From NCBI GenBank assembly GCA_018389105.1, contig JACATO010001433.1:79501-143500 (forward strand): 64,000 bases of DNA, read 5' to 3'. The translations under genes and the position numbers were made by a program. The notes below the pieces were generated by a model that ran no database searches, was not told the origin of the DNA, and worked only from the letters and a program-made list of their open reading frames with translations. This DNA comes from Nautilus pompilius (Eukaryota; Mollusca; Cephalopoda; Nautilida; Nautilidae). Shown here piece by piece: positions 46,801 to 58,225 of this stretch (its first letter is position 1; the number at the start of each line of letters is the position of its first letter).

Positions 46801-49800
46801 TTTTCAAAATGCAGAGGAATGATGGACGCCTTTTAAATACTCCTTCATTACCAATGCTGCCATTTCTTTAGGTTACGATAGGTAGATAAAATCGACACCT
46901 GGAAACCAGTAGACCACAGTCGTAATTGTAGCCTCTTTCTTAGCAACAGATATAAATTATTAACCCACTCCCCACCACCACAGAAAATAAATTTATGAAA
47001 CATCACTTTCTTCCAAGTCCAGCGTAGAAGTTTTGGAAACAGGATCCTACGGTGGCAATGTATCATAAAAAGTGGAATGGATAGGGTTAAAAGCAGTACA
47101 GCTCGTGGCTTATAGCACCGGTGGGTGGGTAGGGAGCGCAGGCAGCCCGATCAGTCTCTCAAAGGGTCTCTCTCCGTCTCCTGTTCTCGATCATTCTCCG
47201 ATGTCCGCTGCCCCCTAACGCAGGAAGCACCTCGACAGACCGCTAATCTTCATGGCGTTTCTAACCCCCGCTCCTAGCTGCATGGAGATGAGCTGTTTAC
47301 AGTTCGCCTTCAATATACGACCCGGTCTTTCTTTCTGTCCTCTCACTGGTGAACTGCAAGAAGAGAGCCCTTATATTTTATACCAGACATAAATAAGTCT
47401 ATCGGAGGTAAAGCCAAGCTAATACGGCTTAATGTGTTCAAAATGTCCCTTTCAGCTTTCAGAATCGTTTCAAACGTACTGTCTGTAGGTTCTTTCTGGA
47501 TAATCCACCATTAATCGAAATAACCGTCTGCGAGTCCATTCTTTGATGCGGGTGAAACATCAGCAACTCCGGCACATTTAAAAATAATTATTAAATTTGT
47601 ATGGTAGCATTCATTTCTAACCAATTCCTTTATCGATAAAACTACTGGAAGGTGGCAGTGTTTTGTATGTCTGACCCAATATATGTAAAATAGGGTTGAT
47701 ATATATATATATATTTTAAATTCTAAGAGAATTATGAAAGATGCTACGCAAAAGGAGTCAGTATATACAAAGATTAGAAGATAATAGAGTGACCACCGAA
47801 TCTCATCCTACCCATGAAGTACCATTGTTCTATCGCAGCCCTACATTTATGCGTAGGGTCGCTTAGGTAATTCATTACGTATTGTTTTTAGATTTGTTAT
47901 AAGCAAACGTCGCCCCCTCCCATTTCTATTGTTTCGCATTTTCTTTTCTCTTTTTTTTAGACTTCTCAAGCCGTTTGTTTAACTCCTTTAAACCGACCTA
48001 CTTTTTTTCAGCCGGCGAATGCTGACTTGTCGCGAAAAAACAGACGAGAGAGCAGAACCGTATTTTCGTATCTTATGGCGTCGTTCAGAACCCGAGCGGT
48101 CAGTTTACGATTGTAGCTAAGGAATGTTCCCGACTACCAGAGGAATTGTTTTAGCCAGGTGCTCCAGTCGCGACAGCTGTCGTACTTCTCCGGTTACCAT
48201 TGGCAACGACAACAAGAAGAAAATATGATTTATATATATATATATGTATAAAAGAAATTAATAGCTATTTGGAAACGCTTCGAGATTTAAGGGGCCCAAA
48301 TAAGGGATAGAAATAGTCAGCATTGCGTAAGTGCGGTGAAGTGTTTGAATACATGTATTTCCTTCGATTGTTTACGAAAGACGATATCCGGTTTCTTCTT
48401 AATCTCTGTGCAATTAATGTCAACGTTCGCGATTCGATATAAACGACAGTCGGAAATTTAAAAAAAAAAAAAAAAATATTTTTTTTTTCCCTATAATGTA
48501 CAGTGTAGTATTACGACCCACGGGATTCCGCATCAGCTGTAATACCGTGTGCCTCGTTGGATGATATCGCATGAACCGTTAATGGCCGGGCCGTCCTGAT
48601 CGCGCAAGGTCGGAAGGGGAGCATTTTTCAGGGCCTTGTCTGGATTCATCGTTTGTGTGGAGGGCATAGGGAATCGCCGGGAGCTGCCTCGCAGTCGCGA
48701 TTGTGCAGTAATTGGCCGTAACTGGCAAAGATGCTGGTGTGTGGGTGTGTGTTGGGGGGGGTGGTTCTGTTAATTAAACCGCCCCATCTAAGAGAATTTC
48801 CGTTGCTCTTAGTGGTGGACGAGTTGGGCTAAAGGTAAACGGGATTGGCGGGGTGAGAATAGGTAGGAATGGGGGGGGCGCGGCCGGCGGCGGAGAAAGG
48901 GGTGAGTTCGAGAAAAAAAGGATTTTCTTTTCAAAAAAAGGGGGGGAGGGAGGCACTCATGATGAATTATGCCGATAACAGGTCGAATCTGGGCGATGAG
49001 AATTCTGGAGCCAAATTACTCTCCTGTCTGTATCCGGACAACAAGCACCTGCGGCAGGATGGGAGAATTTGCCACCACCGCGGTATGATAAGGGGCCCAC
49101 CCCAGCCCGGATATGAATCTTTAATGAGCACCTCGGATGGCTCTTCGAGAGACGACGATTAAGGGTCAAAGGGCCGAGTCCAAACCCTTAAGAGCAGCGT
49201 CTGAAGTATTTACCGACGGAATTTGTGTGTGTAGGGAGGGGTAGGAGGAGGAGAAGAAACCCGGATCGCCAAGAGGATAATTCGCTGGGTTCCATGCCAC
49301 GCCGTCCGCAGACCTCCACGCGACAGGAGAGTAGCTTCATATCTTCATCACGAAGTGAATATACGCGTCCGAGCCTATGACGTAGACGAAGGCGACACGG
49401 ACCTATCTACGTACCGACCTATAAGGAGAAGAGCATAAGTGGCGATACTGGGTTTTTATTCCTGTAATGAAATATTTCTTCTTCTTCTTTTTTTTTTAAA
49501 TAAAAAATACGCTATTCTGGGTGGTCTGGCGGCTAACACAGAAATCCGAAGATTTGTATGTATTTTGTCAATTTAAAAAAAAAAGCCCCATCATCCGCTC
49601 AGGTGTCCGTGGTTACGGGTTATTTCTGTCTGTTCGTCTTCCGTGAAGCTGCACCGACTCGTGACAAAGATCGACTGAGTCATCCCACGTTTATTATGCA
49701 TAGACACGTGGTTAATGTCGTGGCGACGAAGAAAAGGAAAACACATACATATTTTCTGTGCTGGCGGGTGGGTGAGAAGCTATAACCGTTGAGTGTGCAG

Positions 49801-50773
49801 ACAAAACATTTATACTCTAATTGAAATAAAATTCCTGGCTCTCGAAGTCTGGCTGCACACCTATTTGAAATGGGAGGAAATAAAAGCTCCCCCCCCCTTT
49901 ATTAGAGCTCGCGGTGGGGGTGAGGTCGCAACTTACCGGTGTAGGATCTTGTCGCATGGACGTGTTGAAAGGTTTATGGGCGAATCTCGTAGCGTATTGT
50001 CTGCCGGGGCGGGGTTAGGTGGGGGAGAGGGGGACTCGATCTTGTTAAGAACGCCCCGCCCGGCGAGATCTAGCTTGTAGAGGTCACGGAACTCTCCTGT
50101 GCGAGAGGCGGATTAAGTTAACTGCGCGAAACTAAATAATAGATAAAACCGCTCAGGAGATTCGAACAATGGCCGTCTCGGCTTCCGTAGTCGCTGACAG
50201 ATTTCTTTTTGGTCATTTTATTTTTAATCTTTTCCGGTAAATTGCGAGTTCGTATTCTTCGTCTTTGAAGCGAAACAATGGCGACAAGAATACAACAACG
50301 GGTCGACCGCCCTTCTAGCTCCCTACTACGCACCGGAAGAAGGCCGGTTTGGTCGGTTAGTTCGGTTATAACTGACAAGGTTATGGGGGGAATGTCCGAT
50401 CGTTAAGAAAGGGCTTTTACCCAGGAGTCCGTACGAGACGGGCACCGCGCCTCCAGTCTCCTGGCATACGGTTACGCCTCTTACCGATATAGAACAGGCA
50501 GCCGGGATTTTGTTTTCTTAAAAGAATAGACAAAAAAAAAACGGGGTGGGGTGAGGGGAGGGGGGAGATCTGTCTCCTCGAAAGGCTTCACTTCCGCTAT
50601 CCACCAATTACTGCGGGGGTAGACTCTTTCCTACCAACAGCAACAGTCCAGTCACCAGTAAGACGGTGAATTGAGGCCGGCAGGTGGTGCTGTGTCGGGC
50701 GAGCAAACAGCGCTTATGTTTCTCAGCTCGGCAGATTCTGTTTTCTAGCGAAGGGAACTGGCCAGCCGCCCAG
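46801..50773. other. Intronic stretch, no gene recognised
   Basis: AT-rich part 47550-48500 with (TA)n at about 47698-47713 and 48229-48245 and an A/T palindromic run at 48460-48488; GC-richer afterwards. Frames at 48869-49162 and 49793-50080 show no motif. Confidence 0.4.
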
Positions 50774-50777
50774 CTCT

Positions 50778-50829
<52 letters not shown>
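50774..50829. repeat. (CT)n microsatellite
   Basis: About 27 CT dinucleotides without any TGACGTCA insert; it shows that plain CT tracts also exist apart from the CRE arrays. Confidence 0.97.
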
Positions 50830-50833
<4 letters not shown>

Positions 50834-53800
50834 CCCCTACCCTACCCACGGGGAACGGGGCGGGGGTGGAGTACGGATCTGAACGGACAGGCGAAGAGGA
50901 CCCAGCCGCCAGGTTCCGGTTGGACTGTGCCCAGAAGGGTCGGTAGCTATTTCCTTCCAATTTGCAGAACACCCCCGAACGCCGTAACGGAAACACATTT
51001 AAGTCACACAAGTAAACGCGAGCCCTAATTCCATGTGACAGGCCCGGTCGGAGCTGCCATGTTTCGGTACACCCGTCCCTGTCAGGACGCGGACGTCCCG
51101 ACATCTCTCCTCTTTTACCAGAACTCTGCGAATTTTTTCTTCTTCCTTGTTGTTGTTTGTTCTTTCCCTTTTCTGGTTTCAGTTTTCAATCTTCCGAGAA
51201 AAGGGGCGACGTTCTCTTCTAGACAGAGTGTCTAATCACGTGTTTTATTTAATTATTGCTGCATTTTCTCCCTGACAAAGCAAATTTAGTATATTAATTA
51301 CTATTTTATAATTTCATTTGTTATAACACACACACACAACACACACACACACATATGTATATATGTATAAACATGTATATAAACAGATATATTTGTTAAT
51401 TTGTTTTCTTATGATAATTGATGACATAGGACAATTTGCTCACCTAACCAACAAAAGTAAGATAGATAGATGATACCTGTGTGACATCGATACTTAGATA
51501 ATAGTGGGATGCGAGTAACGCGATCCCGGGCGTTGTAGGCAATTCGGAAATAGGGCGCGGACAATATGGACATTTTGGGTAGTATGGACACTACTCAGAA
51601 AGAAAGAGCGCCTGTAAAATATGGACACTTCGTGGAGAGGGAACGTCTGAGGAATGCCTGCGTATGGGGCGTAGATTATGCGGAAAGGTGAGAGAGGCGC
51701 CGTTTCTATTTTAAAGAGAAGACGTGTTTCAGATTCCGCCAAGAACGAGCCGTATGGACGGAGTTTGGACGATGACTTACGGCCTCCTTAGCCCCTATTG
51801 CGTCGTCACGGAGAGTTCCGAGCTGGACCCCGCCTCCCCCTCAGGTCTGAAACGTCGGCTGGAATTTTGCGTTCCGCGCCCTGTGTCTGAATCACTCTGA
51901 CGAAAGCTGGGCAGCCAACCGCACTTTTGGTTAAAATGGCCATAGCTTGCGCATTAAATGAACGCATGCCCCGTATCGCGCCGATATTACACGCACCTGT
52001 CGTTACTAGGAAATAAACCTCACCTTTGTTCGTCCCCTTCTCCGTCTCCCGCTCTTTTTTTTTTTTTTTAACTAGAAAATATTCGACACGAAAACGAGGC
52101 TTTATCAGATTAAGGATTAAAACGATCATTTTATGATGATGGGGTAAACTTTTCACTACCCATAGACGATGTGGCAGGCGTTGCCCCATACACCTCTTCT
52201 TTGGAGTCCGGGGGGACGAGCACGCGCAAGACGACTCAGCAGGGGGTTAGGGTGTGCCACAGGGTCGTCGTGGAAACCGGACTGCCCGGGGTTAACTTAC
52301 AGCACTAGAAATGCGGTTTCTGTAAACAACCTGGTTATTTATTGGGTCTCTGGCGCCCGTTTGGTTTCTGTTGTATGGCTCATGATGGATCGCGTTTTCC
52401 CGGTGTGTTCCGGGCCTCAGAGATGTAGTAGAACTGTTTTGGAGGAGCCAGCAGCGGGGCAACAAAGGCCCTTTATTCCATATAAAAGGAGCCCGCTCCG
52501 TTATACGGCCGGCCAAATAAAGGCGAGGATTTGGGAGAAATTAACCGAGTTATCGAGCGGTGTATGAATGAATGACCGCGGGAGCTGCAGAGGATAATAA
52601 ATTCTGTTTGTTCGAGTCGGCGGGACCGGGGACGAGGCTGGATGCGCGGACAAGGAACCAGCAAGGCGGACGACAATACGGGACTTTTATCACTAGCGAC
52701 CGGCCGGGCTCAGATGGCAAGAGGCCACCGACAGCTCTCAGTCAGTCAGTCTGTCTGTCCTGCGTGGGATCTGAGGCATGCATGCACCTCTAACAAATCC
52801 GACCGAGCCGAAGTCTTTCCTTTCGTTCGAACAAAGAGAAATCCGCGATAACGCGCATAAATACGTAATTCTCAATAAAGGAGCGGTGGTGATGCTATAT
52901 TAACAGAAGTCTATCACATAAGAAGTCGTCGAAATGTACATCTCCAATTTGTTTTGTAAGTTAAAGAAGGCATCGAGCCCTCTGGCATGGGCTGGATATA
53001 CTACTCCCCGCCGAAGAGAAATGCTTATCTTTAAACCTGTTTAGTTTTTTGTGTCATTCTGTTTCTGATTATTAATATCTATATTTAATAACAAGCCGCC
53101 GAAATGCTATTTTAATTAGGCTTATATCCCGACGATGGCTTTCGCTTAGAAGCAGTTTTCCGGGAACATGGTTGCGGGATAAGACGGGGAAACCCGAGGT
53201 TTCGTTTTGTGGTAGACACGTGCCGCCACCTTCTGGACAGCTGGCGGTCAGTGGGAGCCGCCGCCCGTATCGGGTTCTGCGCCAAACCGCGGCCGCGCCC
53301 TGGCGGTTGATGTCCGAAAGTCTGACTGCCGTTTCATCAGTCTGTCCGCTTAAGGGGGCGTAGAAGGAAAGAGGAAACATCGACTACAGATAAAACAACA
53401 GCAGTATTTTTACAAGTCACTTAAAAGGACTAGAAACTCTGTAGACGGTAAAAAAAAAATGGAAATAATTGTTCGAGGGTTCGCTAGTTTTTTTTTTAGG
53501 GGGTGGACGGTGGGACCCCGTCGACATCTCGGTCGGAGATCTTCGTCCGTGACCCAGCTGCCGATGAGGGAAAAAAATTACCACGGCAGTTAGGGAGCTA
53601 GTTTCCGTCATACCTTATTAATAGTAATACAAGTAACTAACGAACGACCTCTTTCCTGTCGTCAGGACTTTGTTCTCCAGGAAGGGATATTTTAGGGGGC
53701 AATGGATTTCTTTTTTTTTTGGGAGAGGTCCTTTTTTTTTTAGGCATTAGGCTCTAGGATACGCTCAGGTACTCGTTAGGGAACCCGGTCGTTTTTCAAC

Positions 53801-54348
53801 TGTTGACGTCATGTGTATTTTAGTTTCACGAACCCGTAGCCATTTTAATGTTTTCCGGATGCGGAAACACGGAAGTCGCTCTCTTGTGGCCCTCGACCTT
53901 TTTTAATAGCTCCGGCGGGGGGGGTCTGTTTTCGGCGACCGCCGACGGAGATAGGGAGCAGTATAAGGGCCCCGCGACGAAAATTGGCACCGTTCCGTCA
54001 CCCCCTTTTTTTTTAATTGTCGCGAACTGAAAGGGGGTTTGAGCCGACTCCGACGGGGGATTCGAACTCTGGCCTTTCACCTTAACGTCTGCCCCCCCCA
54101 CACACACCCCGGTCAGTACTCGCGCTAGTAGTTTCGAATTTAAGGAATTGCAATAACTTATATCATTAATTCTCAAGAAAATTTCGGTAGATTTAAGTTT
54201 TCGACACTTTTAGAGAAATGTATTGGAAAAACGTTACTCTCCTGTCGAGAAAACCACGAAACAGCTTTGGCCAAGACGGTGTTGGCTTGTGTGTGTGTGT
54301 GTGTGTGGTGCGGCTCGTCACCGTTTAACTTACTTTTACTTTGAAAAG
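50830..54348. other. Intronic stretch, no gene recognised
   Basis: Contains an (AC)n run at about 51327-51351, an isolated TGACGTCA at 53804-53811, and a GGGGATTCGAACTC segment near 54056 that faintly resembles a tRNA-type T arm in antisense, but with no complete tRNA. No gene recognised. Confidence 0.4.
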
Positions 54349-54396
54349 CAATAATAATAATAATAATAATATAATAATAATAATAATAATAATAAT
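54349..54396. repeat. (AAT)n microsatellite
   Basis: About 15 AAT repeats with one interruption; it generates poly-Y/poly-I/poly-L shadow frames on the minus strand. Confidence 0.97.
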
Positions 54397-55350
54397 ACAC
54401 GAAAAGACAAAATAAGTCTTCCTCTTGTCGCGTCGTAAGTTGTTTCTTTTACATAGGAGACCCCCCCCAAAAAAAAGCCTGGTGAGAGGAAACGTGGTGG
54501 TGGAGTTAACCACCAGAGGGCGTTGCATGAATCGCGTGGTGTAAATAGATGCAGTGGATTTTGACCACCAGTGTATATATTAACATTTGAGCTTAATAAA
54601 TTCTTATACGTGAAGGAAAAAAAAATAAAAAGTTTATTTTTCGACGTTTTTGCTTGATGAACTTCTTGATGTTTATTTTTATGGTCGCCAGGTGGCGCAC
54701 GGGTGGAACGGTTAAGAACACCGAACCAATTCAAAAAAAACAAAACAACAACAACAACAACAAAAAGAAGCGAATGATACGAATTAAACGAAGCAGAAAA
54801 TAATAAATGATGTGTAGAAATTCGTCTTTCAGTTCTGGTGTCTAAATATCCTGACCGGGAGTCGAACCGTTAGAAGGACGCGGGCGGAATGATGTTTCAG
54901 ATATTCGAGTGGCAAGGGAGGGAATTCTGGTGAAGCGTCGTGGCCGATTATGGTCCACCAGCGGAAGAAACAGATTTCAAACAATGAAGCAGCAAAAAGT
55001 CAAGACAGAATATTTCTTTTTATTAAAAAACAAACAAAAAAAAACAACCCCCCCCCCCCCACCTCTGTCGGAAGTCTGTCCTCCTGCGCTTGTGGAATCG
55101 GCGGTGCCTTCAGACGGGGCGAACGGCCCGCAGAAGGGAAGTTACCGGTGGAAGCTCCTGAAGCGGAGCCGCGCCCCGTAAATCAGTCAGCGGCCCGAGA
55201 GGCTAACGGCAGCCTTATTTTCGTATTTCATTGTATATAAAACTGTCACTCATCGGCCCGACGCTAACCACCTGTCGCTGATCCATAAACCCAGCTGATA
55301 GCTTCTCCAAATTGTTATGTCTGCCATAAAACCTGTTAAAAGATCGGGTC

Positions 55351-55381
<31 letters not shown>

Positions 55382-55735
55382 ACCCTCCCGGCAGATGCGT
55401 GGCTAATTACGGTCTGTTTATGGCGACCCCCCCTCCCCCTTCAGTCCAAACCCCGTGGTGAGCGGAGGAACCGGATCGTCAGCGACACGGAGGCTCGAGC
55501 ATAAAAGGGAAGAGCTATTCCAGACCTCCGCTTGTTATGTTCATCGGAAGGTTTGAGAAAGAAAAAAAACAACAAGAGAGGGGAAAGTCGATGAAAAGCG
55601 AGAGCTGAATTCTATAGCCATTGTTTAGTAAATCTTAATCTGTCGCGTTATTCCTTTCCGGGTTTGTTTTCATTTTTCACTGTGCGGGCGGATATCAGGG
55701 GCTTTCGGTTAATTCTAGTTGTCAGCATCGAGTGG
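54397..55735. other. Intronic stretch, no gene recognised
   Basis: Short (CAA)n near 54747-54764, C13 at 55048-55060 and (AC)n at about 55355-55381. Nothing else recognised. Confidence 0.45.
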
Positions 55736-55950
55736 AGGGAGAGAGAGAGAGAGGGAGAGAGAGGGAGAGAGAGGAAAGGAGAGATGGAGAGAAGAGAGAT
55801 GGAGAGAGAGGGAGAGAGAGAGAGAGATGAGAGAGAGGAGAGAGAGAGGATGGGGAGAGAGAGAGGGAGAGAAAGAGAGAGGATGGAGAGAGGGGAGAGG
55901 AGAGAGCAGAGATGGAGAGAGAGAGAGAGGAGAGAGAGATGGAGAGAGAT
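55736..55950. repeat. 215-bp GA/GGAGAGA purine tract
   Basis: Nearly pure purine plus strand made of GAGAGA, GGAGAGAGA, GATGGAGAG and GAAAGAGAG blocks, broken only by a few T and C bases (in ATGG and GCAG). No TGACGTCA. Frames of poly-ERE peptides (55664-56011, 55719-55952) are artefacts. Confidence 0.95.
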
Positions 55951-57463
55951 GACCCTTTTTATACTACTGTACCCTGTAATGCATCATCATCCCAGTTGGC
56001 CAGAACTGTAAACTCTCTTCTTCTTTTATTAAAAAAAAAAATTTTTTTTTCATATTTCAGGATTTTCTTTTAAATACTAATATCCCCGCGTAACTATCAG
56101 CACTAATGTACCGATTCCATAGAATATACGGAATATTCCATTGACGAGTCCCCAAATTGTGGCAGCTAGTTTAGTATCTCTGTCGCGGTAACCGGCACGG
56201 GATTTCATTGTCGGTTCCCTCTATATTGTAATATTCCCGTCATCCCTTTGTGTGCGTGTGTGCGCCAGTAATTAACCCTTTGAGGGTTACGCCTTACATT
56301 TACGGGTGTACTTCTCAGTTTTAAGTTGTAGTGAAGGTGACGTCTTTTGACGTCCACCCTCAGTTCATCAGTTATCCCAGCACCTCTCGGTGTGTGAGCC
56401 CAGCCTCTTCCGCTTCTTTCTTGTTGAGACGGTGAGAATCCGTTCGCGGGAAGCCATGCTCCCAGCTCCACTGGGAGGTGCTTTTCGAAAGCCTTAGATA
56501 CAGTTGGGTGTGGCGAGTAATGAATACTTCGGAACATCCGGGAATCGCCAGGGCACGAGTCGATAGCTATCGATTATTTCTTTGATGATTCGCGATTAAC
56601 AATTTTTTTCGGTGGAAACGAACAGCCTGACGCGGACGTGGGCCCCGTTTCGAGACAAAACCGCCACAGGATATCGGTTTCTCTTAAAGACCGAAACAGG
56701 ATCTTCGCCCTCTTGGGAAGGGGTCCGCCCAGACATCCACCAGCGCGTAGATTTAATTACTGGCGACGAGGAAATTAGACTTCGATAAAAAAAAATTTTT
56801 TTTTTTTAATCGACAAAAAGGGAATTCTTCTCTACGCTCGTGTCCCCCCACCCCCTTTTTTTTTTCTTTTTTTGCCATTGTCCGTTTTCGCGGTGCTCCC
56901 TTTAACCGCAGATCAACGGGGTCGTTTTTCAGAAGACCATTACTGCGGTCGGGCCGTTGTTGCTCCGATGCCACAACATCCGTGAGCGGCGGGAAGCCTC
57001 TTGTTCGCGGGTGTTAAGGGACCATTTTTCGAGGATAGCTTAGCTCTTTGTTGATGATGGACGAATGGGCATTTAAAGACCCGAAATTCCACCTCTACAG
57101 ATATACCCCCCAAACGAAAGTTCTGGTGAATCTTTTGTTCAGAAGACTCGTGGGTAGAATTCAAACGCGTTATCGGACTCTTAAAGGATGTGATGCAAAA
57201 TATCGATAACTTGGTGCACTAATGGGGGTGAAATTTGAAAGGGTTTAGTAGTGACTTAATTCTGTTTAAAATAACGCAAACGAATATTTTTTTAATAACA
57301 AACTTTAAAAAAAAAAGGTATCCTTTCCTTCTATGCGTCTCAATGAGAGTGATATCGATTTTCGCTGAAAAGCTTAATTTTTCTAAAGGGTTAACGTTTC
57401 AGTGGAGCGAACACCGGTGCAATTACAGATCAGGAAAGTTAATTTCGGCCCAAGCGTTTGTGT
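55951..57463. other. Intronic stretch, no gene recognised
   Basis: Two head-to-head homopolymer junctions (A11T9 at 56031-56050 and A9T12 at 56787-56807). Frames at 56205-56537 and 56940-57164 (minus) have no motif. Confidence 0.45.
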
Positions 57464-58170
57464 GAGAGAGAGAGAGAGAGAGATATGACGTCAGTACTAG
57501 AGAGATGACGTCACAGTACTAGAGAGAGATGACGTTACGTCAGTACTAGAGCTAGGGAAAGAGGGAGATGACGTCAGACGTCAGTACTAGAGAGAGAGAG
57601 ATGACGTTACGTCAGTACTAGAGTTAGGGAAAGAGGGAGATGACGTCAGTACTAGACAGAGAGAGAGATGACATCACATCAATACTAGAGAGAGATGACG
57701 TTACGTTAGTACTAGAGCTAGGGAAAGAGGGAGATGACGTCAGTACTAGAGAAAGAGAGAGAGATGACGTTACGTCAGTACTAGAGTTAGGGAAAGAGGG
57801 AGATGACGTCAGTACTAGACAGAGAGAGAGATGACATCACATCAATACTAGAGAGAGATGACGTTACGTCAGTACTAGAGCTAGGGAAAGAGGGAGATGA
57901 CGTCAGTACTAGACAGAGAGAGAGATGACATCACATCAATACTAGAGAGAGATGACGTTACGTCAGTACTAGAGCTAGGGAAAGAGGGAGATGACGTCAG
58001 TACTAGAGAGAGAGAGAGAGAGATGACGTTACGTCAGTACTAGAGTTAGGGAAAGAGGGAGATGACGTCAGTACTAGAGAGAGAGAGAGAGATGACGTTA
58101 CGTCAGTACTAGAACTAGGGAAAGAGGGAGATGACGTCAGTACTAGAGAAAGAGAGATGACAGTACTTCA

Positions 58171-58222
<52 letters not shown>
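57464..58222 (-). repeat. CRE-minisatellite array 9 with TGACGTTACGTCA
   Basis: About 10 exact TGACGTCA and about 8 copies of the extended near-palindrome TGACGTTACGTCA (plus one ACGTTAGT variant). The higher-order unit, about 70-80 bp, is GATGACGTTACGTCAGTAC, then TAGAG(C/T)TAGGGAAAGAG, then GGAGATGACGTCAGTAC, then TAGA(C)AGAGAGAG, sometimes with a TGACATCACATCAATAC unit. The array ends in (GA)24 at 58175-58222, about 970 bp before the Wnt acceptor. Confidence 0.93.

Positions 58223-58225
<3 letters not shown>

Noticed and set aside
54053-54125. Possible tRNA or tRNA-derived SINE (GGGGATTCGAACTC)
   Set aside because: Only a T-arm-like piece in antisense; no acceptor, D-arm or anticodon arm could be folded around it. 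Similar single pieces near 12885 and 54859 also fail.
55664-56011. Poly-Arg/Glu frame of 115 codons
   Set aside because: Encoded by the GA purine tract.
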